A stretch of 64,000 nt of DNA, taken from positions 1,316,787 to 1,380,786 of the forward strand of contig CM074810.1 in assembly GCA_037447605.1 (NCBI GenBank). The letters run 5' to 3'. The stretch is from Zygnema circumcarinatum (lineage: Eukaryota; Streptophyta; Zygnematophyceae; Zygnematales; Zygnemataceae). This document shows, in pieces, positions 35,571 to 47,701 of this stretch. Position 1 is the stretch's first letter. Each line of letters opens with the position of its first letter. Position numbers and translations under genes: made by a program. Under the pieces are notes generated by a model. The model ran no database searches and was not told where the DNA came from. It worked only from the letters and a program-made list of their open reading frames with translations.

Positions 35571-36965
35571 CTACAGAGGGCCGGTTTTTTTTCGGTTCTT
35601 TCCCCTTCGCCGAGTCGCCGGCTCCTTCGGACATTCCTTTGCCATGTGTCCAGTCGCCTGACAACGGAAACACCGACTTTCCTTCTTCAGTTTCTCTTCC
35701 TCCTGCGGACTCAATTTTCGGATCTTTCCACGCGGGGAAGGAGCTGGCGTGTCCCCGTGGGTCTTTCTTTTCATCCCACGTCCATTCTTTCGGCGAGGTC
35801 GTTGGCTAGGTCCGCCACGACCTAAAGTGTTGCCTGCTGTGCACAAAGGACGCCCGCATCTGACGCACGAGGTGTGATAATGTCACGTGGCTCAACACGT
35901 GGACTACTGTAGCAGGCTAAGATCTAATACCCCAAAATGCTTCCCTCGCTCCTCACAGAATTTCTTCCAGTCACTGCATATCGCGGGCTGCAAGCTCTTA
36001 AACACTCTAAAAGCTTCACCCCACAGTGACGGGTAGGCATAGTTCACCCACTCCAGAGGTGGGCATCGGGTGGCGTGGAGGTAGACCTGCCCTAACCACT
36101 GCTCAATCGAGCAGTCGGTCTCGGGGCGCTCACCCCACCCTGTCAATAGGGGTCACCTCGGCCCTATTACTGTGGGGCGTGGTCCGGGTCGGGATGATCC
36201 CACATCGCCAGTGGGAGTCCCAAAAGGGATTCCTCCACCACTGGGTTGTGCGTCCACCTCCATAGATTGACTCCCCCCGTAGTCGAGACCGGGGGAAGAG
36301 CTTCTTGCCGCAGCAGGGTGGGATACAGGGACTGCAAGAACAGGGGACGTAGACACAGCAGGGGGTCCCTATAGGGAGGTCCCTCGCAGACACGGATCTA
36401 GACTACATCAAGGTGCGTTACGTGCGGTATGGACACTGACAGTGCAGCCTGGGGACTACCGGACGTACCTGTAGTCTTCCGCAGGCTCTCCCTGACTTCC
36501 GCCAGGTCCTTTTGCAAATCATCCCGGACGCTATCCAGGAGATTGCGGTAGTTCTCTGCAGCTGTCTGTTGATAGAGTTCCAGCTGCAGCATCCGTTGAG
36601 CTTGCAGAAGGTACTGCTCCCTCATGGCACATACCAACTCCCGGAGCTCAGCCTGCTCCGTCCGAATCCAATGCCCAGCCCTTACGGAAATGGGCTGCTC
36701 CATCAAATGTGGGGCCGTCGGGTCCCCCGGTTCTTCCTGCCAGGGCCCCTGCCCTGGCGCAGGTCGCCACTCCGGGGAGTCCGGAATCAGCGGCGACCAA
36801 GGTCCGGAGGCAGTGGAGCTGACCATAGGCAACTCCGGCCGCTCCACCTTCGTGGGAGCTGCTCCTGCTGATTCCTCCCCCCGTGCCTGGTCCTCCTCGT
36901 CCCGAATCAGCCGCGGTGGTGGTTTTGAGAGGCCCGCATCCCCTCCAGCTCGCTCCAGACTATAG
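35571..36965 (-). mobile_element. Retrotransposon gag remnant with CCHC zinc knuckle (minus strand)
   Basis: Three minus-strand reading frames form a broken gag. 36847-36398: proline-rich start, then a Gln/Glu-rich helical region. 36146-35904: a block with WVNYAYPSLWGEAFRVF. 35846-35571: a basic tail with a CX2CX4HX4C knuckle (CFRCQATGHMAKEC, near 35672-35631) followed by an Arg/Lys-rich end. The order of helical region, capsid-like block and nucleocapsid knuckle fits an LTR-retrotransposon gag, probably not the copia family next to it. Protease and polymerase are absent; the remnant stops where the plus-strand copia fragment begins. Confidence 0.65.
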
Positions 36966-36984
36966 ATCCGTACTATACACCTTC

Positions 36985-37040
36985 AGGTTCGATACTGTAC
37001 AGTACTGTACAATACAGTACAGTACAGTACAGTATCCCCC
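36985..37040. repeat. GTAC-rich palindromic repeat
   Basis: Overlapping TACTGTACAGTA-type words (CAGTACAGTACAGTACAGTA) at about 36990-37035. A shorter copy (TACTGTACAGTA) occurs at about 38340-38351, so the pair brackets the fold-back element at 37308-38324. Confidence 0.7.
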
Positions 37041-37307
37041 CTCCGACTAATATTTTCGCCATGGTTTCGGCAAATATTTTGGGGCAAAAATCTTGGAATT
37101 TGCAAATATAAGGAAGTCGAGTGTTACGAATAGGCGGGTGGTATTATGTTAGAGTCCCGGGTGCGGCCGTACTGTTTCTCTCTGTACGGAGGCACATGGC
37201 CGCCCGGCGAGCCCTGTCGCGAGCTCCTATAAGTGCCGTACATTTAACTACACAAGCTCCTATTGGTGCCGTACGTATACCATACGATTAACCGTACCTT
37301 TTTTTTT

Positions 37308-38324
37308 GGAAAATTCTATTCTCACACCTTTTTTGTCTACGCACAGACCTCTTTTCCCTGGGCAGGTTTTAAAATAGACAAAAAAGGAACACACCTTTCA
37401 CACCTTTTTTTTTTCACCTTTTTTTTCACATCTTTTTGGAATCGATACACGCTACCAGTCCTGAGCGGCCGAGCGCCGTGAGACCTTTTTCTGTCGGGCA
37501 GATTTTACTCCTTATCATTTATTTTCAGAGAAAAAAATATCTGCCTGCCCGAATCCGTTCGCAGCGGAAGATCCGTCCGCCACGAGATCGTTCGCGGGTG
37601 GCCGTCCTTCACACGTGCAATAATTTTCCGCCGTCGATATTCACGCAGATCGCACCATGGCAGATCACCGTTCGATCAGCAGCCGGGCTCTGTCCCACGT
37701 GTCCCACCCAAGCCGGCTCCAAGGACCGTACAAAAGGCGTACGCCCGCAGCTTCGAGGAAAGTCAAAAAACGTAATAATTAAAGTTGAGTGCCTGTACCA
37801 ATCACAGTTTGCCACGTCTAAAAAGAGCACGCGGCAGATGGTGATTGATTCAAGCTCGCAATGTAAGGAATTTAGACTTTCCTCGAAGCTGCGACCGTAC
37901 GAATTGTGTACGGTCCTCGAGCCTGCTCGGGTGGGACACGTGGGCGTGTGCCATTCGCTGGAACCGAGCCCGGCTGCCGATCGAAAGGTGATCTGCCGTG
38001 GTGTGATCTGCTCTAGAATCGACGGTGTATAGTTTCTGCACGTGTGAAGGACGGCCACCCGCGAACGATCTCGTGGCGGACGGATCTTCTGCTCCGAGTG
38101 GATTCGGGCAGGCCGATATTTTTTTCTTTGAAAAAAACAAGAAAGGGTAAAATCTGCCCGATGGAGAAAGGTGTGTATCGATTTCAAAAAGGTGGGAAAA
38201 AAAAGGTGAAAAAAAAAAGGTGAGAAGGTGTGAAAGGTGTGTTCTTTTTTTGTGCTATTTTAAAATCTGCCCGGCGAAAAGAGGCCTGTGTGTAGACAAA
38301 AAAGGTGTGAGAATAGAATTTTCC
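37308..38324. repeat. ~1-kb fold-back element (450-bp inverted arms)
   Basis: The left arm 37308-37764 is matched by the reverse complement of 37875-38324 at an estimated 80-90% identity with small indels, around a 110-bp spacer. Shared blocks include GGAAAATTCTATTCTCACACC at the outer edge, GATCCGTCCGCCACGAGATC, GTGGCCGTCCTTCACACGTG and CAGCTTCGAGGAAAGTC at the inner edge. Open frames over both arms are mirror copies and match no known protein. A transcript would fold into a very long hairpin. Type unknown: foldback transposon, MITE or inverted solo LTRs. Confidence 0.85.
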
Positions 38325-39399
38325 TTTTTTTTTCAGACTGTACTGTACAGTAAGCACCCTGTAGCACAAGATAAGTGGGGTTAAGGGGAGACTGCTGAGC
38401 TAGTTGCAGGTGCTGTACGGCCACTCGCGCGTCCGTGCTGAAACTGATGAAGGGTTGTGTTGGTGTTGTGGGTCTGCCTGCAGCATAGAGCCAGGATCCG
38501 GGGGATTCAGAGGTACGCGCAGCGGAAGACGTAGGGATCCTGAAGATGTTCCCACCGGCGGCTGGACTCGATGCGCAAAGAGCCCTTCCTTGGGGGCTCT
38601 CTTCCCCTGTCCTCTCTTCGGCTATTCTCTTCGCTAGACTTCTAGTTATCATCGGTCATTGGGAAGAGTGTAAGGCAGGATATCACAAGATGGTAGCTTG
38701 GCATAGTGACAGCAAAGGGAAAATAGGACTCAGCTTAGATAAAGGTTGTGTTTTGGAAACTCACCCCAGCCAGCGATTGGCTGGGGATTGTCATTACAAT
38801 GAAAGTGTCTTCTCACTGAAATCTTTGTCTGGCTGGGCTGAATGGGATGTCTAAATGCTATCAGCAAGAAGACTCTTTCTCTTTCTCTCTATGCAATGGA
38901 ACTCTCTCTCTCTCTCTCTCTCACTTAGCATCTGTTGCTGGAGCTGAAGAGGCAGAAAAAGAAGAACAAGACAACAAACCACACAGCAAATACAAATACT
39001 AAGCCCAGCACTAAAAGACAAACTAGCATCACTGACATCCCATCTACTTATCACTGACAGTAGATCCTGAGTCTTAGCAGTGACAGTCTCTGATTGGCCA
39101 ACTGCCCACTGAGAGGCCTGACTGACTACGTGGAGCCTTATGATAGGTCAACAAATGACAATCGGCGGCATTATGCGGCGCTTCCGAGTGCGCCTTGCTG
39201 GATGGTGTGCTGTTCCGTGGGCCGCCAACACATGGCGCCGCCTTCTCGCATTCTCTGTCGGCAGCTCCTGGATTATGCCGGTCCGTGACACTGAAGAGGC
39301 ATATGTCAAGTACAACTGAACTGACGCGGATCCGTCGAGCGCAGCTCCACTACGCTACAACCCCTAATATTTTCCGCAATATTCCACAAGGATGGATCG
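38325..39399. other. Gene-free stretch with a CT-rich block
   Basis: No recognisable gene. CT-rich runs at 38876-38931 (including (CT)13 near 38904). Open frames up to about 130 codons match nothing I know. Confidence 0.5.
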
Positions 39400-39564
39400 A
39401 TGAAGTCGGCACAATAAAGCTGAATCTCATGGCGCGAGCTCAAGAGGAGGAATCTATGAGGTCATGTATGCGCCCAGCCTTAAGAAGAACCTGATGTCTG
39501 TAAGGCAGCTTACCAGAAATGGTGTGCATGTCAACTTCTTTGGAGACAGATGCACTTTGAGGTG
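39400..39564 (+). mobile_element. Ty1/copia pol fragment (pre-integrase region)
   Basis: The plus-strand frame around 39454-39562 reads EVMYAPSLKKNLMSVRQL then TRNGVHVNFFGDRC, ending in TGA. This is the segment between the protease and the integrase zinc finger of copia polyproteins. Flanking frames are broken and no reverse transcriptase is seen. Confidence 0.75.
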
Positions 39565-39840
39565 ACAAAATGGTTGTTTAGCATTGGAGGCATATGACGA
39601 TGGAAATTTGTTCAGAGTGAGATGTGCAAGAGGCAGAAGTGGAAAACACGGCACATGTGCTAAGAGCATATACTGCAGATGCTAAGCACCAGAATAGAAA
39701 AACGAGGATGAAGTGAAATGTATGAAGGCCTCTGATGAAACAAAGAGAGTGATTATGAGTAATGTGCTGATCCAATGGGATTGTGTGTTGTGTTCATCGT
39801 GTGTGTCTGGTGCGAGTAAGAGTGTGTCATTTCTTTCACA

Positions 39841-40020
39841 ATGTGGTATCAAAGCCGAGTGATAGAGAGCTGAATGATAGATCTACTGAGAGAGGAAGTA
39901 AGTAAGCACAGAGATAGGATAGAAGGAGATTTTGATTGAGACAGAAAGCACAGAGAAAGGATAGAAGGAGATTCTGATTGAGACAGGAAAAATGAGTAAG
40001 AGCAAGAACAGTGATATGAA
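39841..40020 (+). mobile_element. Second copia primer-binding site and leader
   Basis: TGGTATCAAAGCCGAGTGAT at 39844 repeats the primer-binding site and leader of the copy at 34904, again preceded by CA and followed by GGAAGTAAGTAAGCAC and an ATGAGTAAGAGCAA gag start (about 39991). The leader here carries a tandem duplication (AGCACAGAGA...GATTGAGACAG twice). The sequence 40021-41062 after it holds no gene I recognise. Confidence 0.75.
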
Positions 40021-41062
40021 GGGTGAGTAGTGAGGATTGGTCGAGTAATCCTGCAGTACTCAGGATGAGCTTGAATGTGAATTTTGGCGTTGTTCCGCTA
40101 CTAAAACACGACTTGCATATGAAGGAAAATTTAACTGCATTGCATGGAACTCCTCGGTCACTATTTGGTGACCAAAGATTTGTCAAAGCATGGCACGCCG
40201 GCAACAACGAGACACGCTGAAAACATCTCGGACATCACATGATGGAAAAAGCATGATGTCGACAAATCAACAAATAGCAACATCACAGATTACGTCACAC
40301 AAGTTCAATCTTAGCACTCAGATCAGTGAACAAGACATGATACGGAGTACCGAGTCAAGTCCTGCACCATGAAGAGCCGCAACAAAGGGGGATACATCCT
40401 GAGCTTCATAGAACTGCCGAGAACCTCACAGGTGCTGGGTTGGTTGTGCTATTGTCAAGGAGCAAGCCACGAACAAATATGCATGCAGCATGAGCCCCGT
40501 ATTTTTAATCCCCATATATGTGCATTTTTTACATAAAGGCGCTTAAACAATATTTTGCACAGCTTCAAAATCCTGAAACCCGACATGCAGGGTTATTGTA
40601 CGTGCACATCACCAATTCAAGATTTCCCCTATAACTTGCTAATAATGTGATACTCCTGCGGCGATTAACTGGAGGAAAAACTGTCATCGAAGTACCTGCT
40701 TCAAAGCGCACAACACAAGCAAGCATCACAAGGTTGAGTCTTAGGTAGCGAAATCAATATGGGAAAGCATCGTCGCGCTTCCTCTCGCCCCCTATTCTCT
40801 CCCCTCCCTTTCTCCCCTCTACTCTCCCACCTCACAAAAGTCTGGAGTGAGATAGTGAGATGGCCTGTGAGAGAGCAAAATCAGCGAGAACACGGGGTTG
40901 ACTTCAGAGTGGGAGTGAAAAAGAGCGGCGAGAGCGGGAGTGAGAAAGCAAGGACAGAGAGAGAGAGTGAGAGAGGGACCTTGACCTTCTTATTGAACCC
41001 CAACAATGCTATGATAGAAAAGGACGTAGACTCCATCGACTCTCAAGAGGAAAACTTTTCAC

Positions 41063-44000
41063 TCACTTTGCACTCATCTGCTCGACGGCCTCTGACGCAA
41101 GAAGCAATGTTTCAGAAGCTCTCTCCATAACAGTCCAAAGATCGCAGTCGAAATTCCTTCTGAGCACAACCCACGCATTGTTCCTCCCTCTCACACATAT
41201 TTCCTGACTCTCTCTCCCTCCCTCCTCCTTCTGGTATGATCCTCCTTCTTTATCCTGCTCGGACCCTTCAGAATGTATCTGCTGCGAAGTTGCTTCTTGT
41301 CGAACTTGATTCAGCAGGGCAAGTGAATCCTGCAATACGACATCAATAACCCTACTTCAAGTGAATACAGATAAGGAAGGAGAGAATTGAAAGTTTCTTA
41401 AAGACAGCAACCTCGCCCCCTCCCACTCAGACACCATCACACCCTCTGCCTCCTGCTCACTCTCTCCCACTCTCGCACACTCCCGCTCTTTCTCCTTCCA
41501 TTCCTCTTACTCCTGTGAAAAGTTGGGCGTGATAGAGACCTTAGAAAGAGTGGTCACTTTGATAGGAGGAGATGCTTGAATCGTTCGAGTGGAGGGATCA
41601 ACGAGGAGGTAACGATGTCCCTTAATGTGTGTTGCCACAGGTCCTCCCCAATGGCGGGAGAGAGTTTCCTGTAATTCCTCTACCGCAGGGGCTATCTGAT
41701 AATGCAATTCCACCCAAATGTCAGTAAGTGAAACTAAGAACACAAAGCAACGGCTTATCGATGCAAGCAAGCAGCGAGCAAACCGAAATGGACATCAAGG
41801 AGAGGAGGTCTTAACATGGATAACATTGGGACGCCACATATACGTATAGCAACTTTAAAAAGAGGTAAAAACATACTAAACACGACAAAAATAAGTTAAA
41901 GGTGGACTCACAGTGTGAAAGAGCTCCTCTGCAATGTAGGCTGCCCCTCCTTTAGCAGGCATGAGAAGCAGCATAGTAAGGGCCTTATGCTGGAAAATCA
42001 GCATCTCTCTCCATCCCCTCTCTTTACCAGCCTTCAAATACACTCTAGGAGCCACTGCCTGACCCTCCTCCACTCCCCATGCTACGGTGCTCAAAAAACC
42101 ACTCGCTGTTTTGTACCACGCATCTCCCTTCATTGGCTGTGGAGGTTGGTCGGAAAGGGAAAACCCGAATTCCTGAAAAGGGGATGGGGTCCCTGAAGGA
42201 GGAGAAGAGAAAGAGGGAGCCGTCTCTGCATTACTCCCTCCATGGGAGGAGAATCGTACATCTTCTGAAACACTTCTAGAAGGCTGGGAAGCCTGTGTTG
42301 GTCTCCTACCTCCTCCCCCTGTAAAGGGAACTTTCCCTGGAGAGGTCCTAAAGAGTGATCGCAACTTTGATCTGCCAAAAGAAGGGGGCTTCGCAGACAT
42401 GGCTGAGAAGAAACTAAGAGAAGTCTGCTCTGAATCGGAGATTGTATGTGCAGAGAGGGAGGGAGAATGCAGTAGAGGGGACGACCGGGATTGGAGGAGC
42501 TGCCGAGGGATGGTGGTGGAGGAGGTAGAGGAAAGTGCAGAGGGAATAAGGCGGAGATTAGCATATGTGCAGAGGGGGGAAGTGCACTCCTGTCGTATCA
42601 TGTTCATCATGATATTGAAAAAAAAAAAGAGGCAATAGAATGTCAGAAAGATTGAAGGGAGTTAGCAAGGGCCCCCACTGACCGCTTTGAGTCAAATCCT
42701 GGGGAGAGAATAGTAAGCAAGATTTGAGGCAATGTCGGAAAATCAATCAAGTCAGCAATATCGAGAAAATAATAGCGAGTGATGACGAAGATGAAGTGCA
42801 TAAGCAATTTTTAGAAACCTGAAGAATGCATTGGCTTTACATATATCGGAGTTTGTACAGGTTTACATCATGCAAAGGTGAATGTGTTCTTGTTTGCAAT
42901 TCGCTATTCAACAAAGCAGTGCAAACAGTTCTGGTGAATGTGACTTACGGGAGGTAGGGTGGTGGATACAAGCAAGTCATGGAACATAAGGACGCAATCG
43001 ATGCGGAATACGGCCTCCTGCGATGCTTGAATTGAGCCAATGACCGACTGCAAAGGATAGCAGGAGTCCATAGGAAATGGGACGAGAGTCAGCATGCCAT
43101 GCATTATTGAAAATTCAAACCACCACGGACAAGGAAAAGTGCATGGGATGTATGTCTGCAGTCGCTTAAGTAGAGTTCACAACCCAAGGTAGTGGCTCTG
43201 ACTACCAGTTCTATAGTATACCTTCCGACAAATCAAATCCTTTAGCTCTTATCCATTACTCATGAAAATGCTGTAAATACTATTGAATACTGTTGCAGTT
43301 ACGATAAAAGTTCGATATGTTTTTAAGGTCAAACACATTCAAACACATTATCCCAATTGCTACGGTTGAGTTACGGTTACAGCAGGTTTGCGTACCTGCA
43401 CATTCAAAAAAGAGTGGCGATCTAAAGGAAGCAGCTGAACTGCGCCACGTTCTGTCAGTCCGTCCGCCATGGTCGGCAATCTCCACTTTCTACCTGTTGA
43501 TCCCTCTGCCACGAATTTCTCAAGCACCGTAAAACCATGTTGCAGTATAAGCCCAAAGAAAAAAGCATCCTACCTATAGTGTTGTTTTCCCCAGTGAATG
43601 AAGACAATCGCAACTGGTGGATAACCACCATCACCAGTTCAATGCATGGTCGTAAACATAAACCCTCAAAGCAAGAAGTCCCCTATAGTGCTCCGTACTA
43701 CTCGACTTTTTAACCTCCCCAATGCAAATGAGATGACCCACCGACTAGCCCATCCGCTTTGCTGTCAGCAATAGACGAGAGAGCGCTCCCGCCCCGCCGA
43801 GCAGCCGCTGTCCCAAAAATAAGGACAGAAACAAAGGCGTCGCAGACCTGAAAGGTAGTCCGGAAAAAATGCTGCGAGTGAACGTTTAGCTGCGTCGGGA
43901 GAAGGTTGGTCGGCCAAGAGGAGGTCGGATATGGGGCCGAAGAAGAGGTTGAAGAGAGAGTGGGCTTCACGGAGCACATCTCTTAAGGCCTCCGTGCGTA

Positions 44001-45306
44001 TGTTTTCTTCTACTCCAGCTGTTCCGCCCTTTTCCGCCACCTGAATGACCACAGGGGGATGCCTGAGTTCGAAATTCAAAACTTTACGAGAGTGCAGTGG
44101 TCAGCAGAAGTTTTAGATAGGCTAGTCGCTCTGAAGTTTGCAGAATATGGAGATTGTTTCGGTCGGCAAAGAATGCAGTGGTAAGGTGATGCCGCATACC
44201 TACCAGCACCATCCAGATGGACGGCTCGCATTCCAGGAAAACATGAATGTGCTTCTCAGCATCCATGACCTCACATGGATGCGCCGGGGAAAACACTCTG
44301 TTCATGCACAAAACAAAAAACATCAACAGCCAATGTTCTTCTGTCCGAAGAGTCGAGAACGTGGAGGTATAACCAAATCACGCATTTCAATTTGCACAGT
44401 GCAAGCAATACGAACTGCCTGTGCATTGTGGGAAGACAGTGGCAGCAGCGTATGTGAAAAACAAGGGTACACATTACTTGTTAGAGGATCTCGCTGTCAA
44501 TGCTGTGTCGCTAAGTATGTTTGAAGAAAGATTCAACAACAAGATTCTAAAAAAAAAAAAAAAAAAAACCTCGGCATGAGACAAGAAAGGTGGTTGCTAC
44601 TAGTAACCGTGCAAAACAATTTGCATGAGAAATAAGCTTACATCAGATAGGGAGATGGTTTTAACTTCACCAGATAAGTTGTTGACTAATTCTCATAAAG
44701 CAAACCACGTCGATAACTGGTTTGTAATACAACTCATGCAGTGGGCGATATGCCAGGGAGCAAGAATTCCATATTGTTGAAAAAAATTGCAAACACCAAA
44801 AGCATTCCCTACAATCGACACCATCAAGGGAAAAACCAACAGAGCTCCAGTCTACGCCTTAAATATTCTTACCCCATTTTCCGTTTTAACTCAAGCAACT
44901 GGATTTCATTTCCTTCTCTGGCACTTTGGTCTTGTTGGAGGTTCGTTCAGGAACATATTTCGAGACAATCTTCTAGATATCATAAAACATAGGTTTCTTC
45001 TAGAAGAAGCATCGAGCAGCATGGTGCTCCACCACAAACGGTTCTACAAATTTCGAGCATGTAGATGATGATAATTTGATAGTGAGAGACTCGGAGAGTC
45101 GAAAGATCAGAGGATTAGAGGAGGGCTAACCGGGTGAAGGTGATGAGGCCCTCCGCCAAGCCCACGAGAGAGAGCTGCTCCCACGGAGCAGTGCGCTCCG
45201 GAAAGAAGTACAAAATCTTGTCCGCCTCCTCGCCTTCTTGCTGACCTCGCCTCGTATCGAACACACAGAGGCGTAAGGCCTGCGCGGCGCTCGCAGGCCC
45301 CACCAT
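41063..45306 (-). CDS. CCZ1: CCZ1, vacuolar fusion protein (MON1-CCZ1 Rab7 GEF subunit)
   Basis: Partner of MON1 in the guanine-nucleotide exchange factor that loads Rab7/RABG3 on late endosomes for vacuolar traffic and autophagy. Exons, in coding order: 45306-45131, 44297-44204, 44040-43848, 43505-43396, 43047-42949, 42589-41912, 41695-41540, 41329-41063; 590 aa, phases consistent (animal and plant CCZ1 are about 480-500 aa). Matches: CVFDTRRGQQEGEEADKILY with GLAEGLITFTR (first longin domain), FLECEPSIWMVL, VLREAHSLFNLFFGP, LMFHDLLVSTTLPP joined to LCTYANLRLIPSALSS, IKGHRYLLVDPS with ASPPIKVTTLSK, and NNAWVVLRR, VMERASETLLLASEAVEQ at the end. The extra length is a Ser/Pro-rich insert in exon 6. 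The stop overlaps a good donor (AAGTGAGTG), so a short further exon is possible. A CT microsatellite lies 11 bp upstream of the start. Confidence 0.9.
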
Positions 45307-45314
45307 TGCTTCAG

Positions 45315-45316
<2 letters not shown>

Positions 45317-45383
<67 letters not shown>
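45317..45383. repeat. (GA)33 repeat in the CCZ1 leader
   Basis: GA on the plus strand, so CU in the CCZ1 transcript, directly upstream of the ATG at 45306. It is either 5' UTR or core promoter. Confidence 0.9.
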
Positions 45384-45385
<2 letters not shown>

Positions 45386-45510
45386 GCGGTTATTCCCCAG
45401 TTGTCACCCTTCAAACTTTCAAGGCCTCCGAACTCCACACTCACTTGGAAGCAAACTAAAAAACGCGAGGACCCAGCCAATCTCGACTCGCCACGAAAGC
45501 ACTTGTGCAC

Positions 45511-45529
45511 ACGTGGCGAGCCACCATTT
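45511..45529. promoter_or_regulatory. ACGTGGCGAGCCACC element between CCZ1 and the divergent small ORF
   Basis: ACACGTGGCGAGCCACC includes an ACGTGG core and the short palindrome GTGGCGAGCCAC, followed by CATTTGG. It lies about 205 bp upstream of CCZ1 and 175 bp upstream of the small plus-strand ORF, where a shared divergent promoter would be expected. Confidence 0.4.
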
Positions 45530-45702
45530 GGAGGAAGGAAAGAAGGAACGCAGGAATGCCCCGCAGGGCTGTTCTGTGATCTCAGTTAGGCCACTGTCCC
45601 TCCTGCCTGTGTAGCTGCGACTGGAGCATAGAACCAGGTACACAGAACCAGCGCCTTGGACTCCGGCTCTCCCCGGCCTTGCTCCCTCACTCCCCTCCAG
45701 CC

Positions 45703-45918
45703 ATGGCGGTCGCAATGCCCTCCCCCTCCAGCAGGAGAAGGGCGCGCGCACGTGTGGCCTCCATACACGTTCTATGGCTGGTGGCGTCGCTCTCTATGAT
45801 GGAGTACGGGCGGCGGCAGATGGCGGGCACGGTGGGGGAGGTGGCGGCGAGGGTGCAGAAGGAGGAGGCCAGGCTGCTAAGGAAGGTGCGCTTCATGAGG
45901 ACGGGGGAGGAGGAATAG
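45703..45918 (+). CDS. Possible small protein (71 aa), unknown
   Basis: A single-exon frame from an ATG in good context (CCAGCCATGG) to TAG. The N-terminus is Arg/Ser-rich, then a hydrophobic segment (ASIHVLWLVASLSMM), then a charged helix that would be amphipathic (VGEVAARVQKEEARLLRKVR). GC content is higher than the flanks and the ORF is divergent from CCZ1 with a G-box-like element between. I do not recognise the family; it could be a small organelle membrane protein or a chance ORF. Confidence 0.4.
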   Translation: MAVAMPSPSSRRRARARVASIHVLWLVASLSMMEYGRRQMAGTVGEVAARVQKEEARLLRKVRFMRTGEEE

Positions 45919-46685
45919 CGCGGCTGGTTTGCTGGCAGTGTGGATTAGGTTTTTGGATTCAGCAGATGGAGCGAGGTTTTGGATGACGCAATGGGAAAAT
46001 CTGAAGTTTGAATCTCCTGTAATTTGGAACACTGAAGAAGAAAACTCGGGTGGGATGAGGAGAGGTGCTGCCTGAAGCCTGGAATATATGTGGAAGAGAC
46101 GGCTCAATGAAATCTTGGCATTGCGGGGAGGGCGAGTCAACGTAGGACTGAAAGCATGACATTGGTATGGTGCGGTAACCCGTTTTGTTGATTTCGTGGC
46201 TTCTCTTCTGAAGTCGCTGTCCACGAGTTGAGAACTTTCTGTTACAGTCTGTGTTGAGAGTTTATGTAGTCACTGGAAAAGGTTCAAGTCGACACCTCCA
46301 TTCATCCATTGCAGGACATTGTAAAGTAGAGAACAACTGCTTTTTGCTCCATTTCTGTGGAGTACAAAAAAATAGGCAGAAATTAAATTTCAATGTAAAT
46401 TTTATTCTAACGGAAGACTAGTTGGCTCGATCTCTGCCATGCTGTGGTTCCTCCCCTCGTTTCTTTTCTCAAAGAAGGAGACTCTGTTTTGGTCATTTCA
46501 GAAGGATGATCCTATCACTCATTGTACTTGCGACAAGGCTTTCTTCTGCCACTGAAGAGCATCTGCTTCATGTGACACCCTACCACTGCAGATACTCTCA
46601 TCCCCTATCTGAAGCTGTCCATCTGCGCATGCAGCACATAGGAGCCCCCTTAGGAAGGAAAGTGGCATTGAACTCACGATGGCGA

Positions 46686-46785
46686 GGCCATCAAATGTAC
46701 ATGGACAAAAGCAGCATGGGGAAGGAATCACGAGGAACAGGTCGCAAAGGACCTAAGCACAAAAGAAAAAAGCTAGGAGCGGAAA
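46686..46785 (+). repeat. Dispersed repeat, copy A
   Basis: ATGTACATGGACAAA...GGGGAA...CACGAGGA...GTCGCAAAGG...ACAAAAGAAA...AAGCT; the same sequence order occurs inverted at 55690-55815. A weaker echo (GACATGGAGAACCACGAGGA) is near 47473. The rest of 45919-47934 contains no gene I can support. Confidence 0.65.
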
Positions 46786-47701
46786 ATTACGCCTCGGCCC
46801 CTTAGCTTTCCATACGCATTCGTAATTTTGAACCAGAACCAGTTGCACTAAATGAGCACCAAAATGCATTCAACCTCAGCATGAACAGGGACACAACTTT
46901 TTCCATCGCTCCAACCAATGCGGCTTAACAAATTTGATAGTGGTTGTTACAAGGCTAAGACAGGTTGTCTTATCAAAGCCATCTTCACCGTTCATCGTTC
47001 CTGCATTAGTGTGAACCAAAGCCCCACAAACTTTGATGGATGGCGTAATAGAGTAGGCCACACTATTTACGCCAGTCGAGAATTGAATCACGTATTCCCT
47101 AAAAATATGTTCTTATATTCACACTCATTTTGTACTTATACATAACAAATACACTAAGTAGACAACCCACTCTAATTGCGCCATAGACATTTCGCCAAAC
47201 CAGCAACTGGTGCGGGTCACTCTAATTGCATGCTCACACTGAATACGATGACCGATGCGCAAGTGCGCAGTTAAGGGAACATCCGAGAAGGAGAGGGGTG
47301 TGGCATTGATCCGAGAACAGGGAACATCCGAGAATGGTTCATGAAGGACATCAGGGCCTGTCATCTTGAAAAAACTCAGGAAGAATTGCCATTGTAAAAC
47401 CCAGGAAGAATTAGCGTTGGTTCTGGCGATGCCGATGCCACCAAAGGTGGACGGACACAAACCGACATGGAGAACCACGAGGAACCGCAAGCAGAGGAGA
47501 ACGGGATGAGCTGCACCCGCCAAGGGCGCAGGGACAAGGGCCCCTCGAGGCAGTCCCAGCCAATCAGGCGCTGCCACGGCCGCATCCAACTGGACATGTG
47601 AGTCAAGCGATCGGATTGATTGATGGGTTCAGGGCTCAAAGCGGGTCCTGAACCCCGCGACGGCGGAACTTGGACTCGACGGTCGTCCAGTGTCAACGCG
47701 C

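Noticed and set aside
37436-38187. Two ~195-codon proteins on opposite strands
   Set aside because: They are mirror translations of the two arms of the fold-back element and match no family.
41876-42610. A separate 244-codon gene
   Set aside because: It is the large sixth exon of CCZ1, with a CAG acceptor before 42589 and a GTGAGT donor after 41912.
42558-42746. A small CCZ1 exon reading DLTQSGQW at 42698
   Set aside because: It breaks phase with the next exon, and joining 42949 directly to 42589 gives a continuous match to plant CCZ1 (STTLPP then LCTYANLRL).
46422-46805. A 127-codon plus-strand protein
   Set aside because: It overlaps the dispersed repeat, has no recognised domain, and frames are also open on the other strand.
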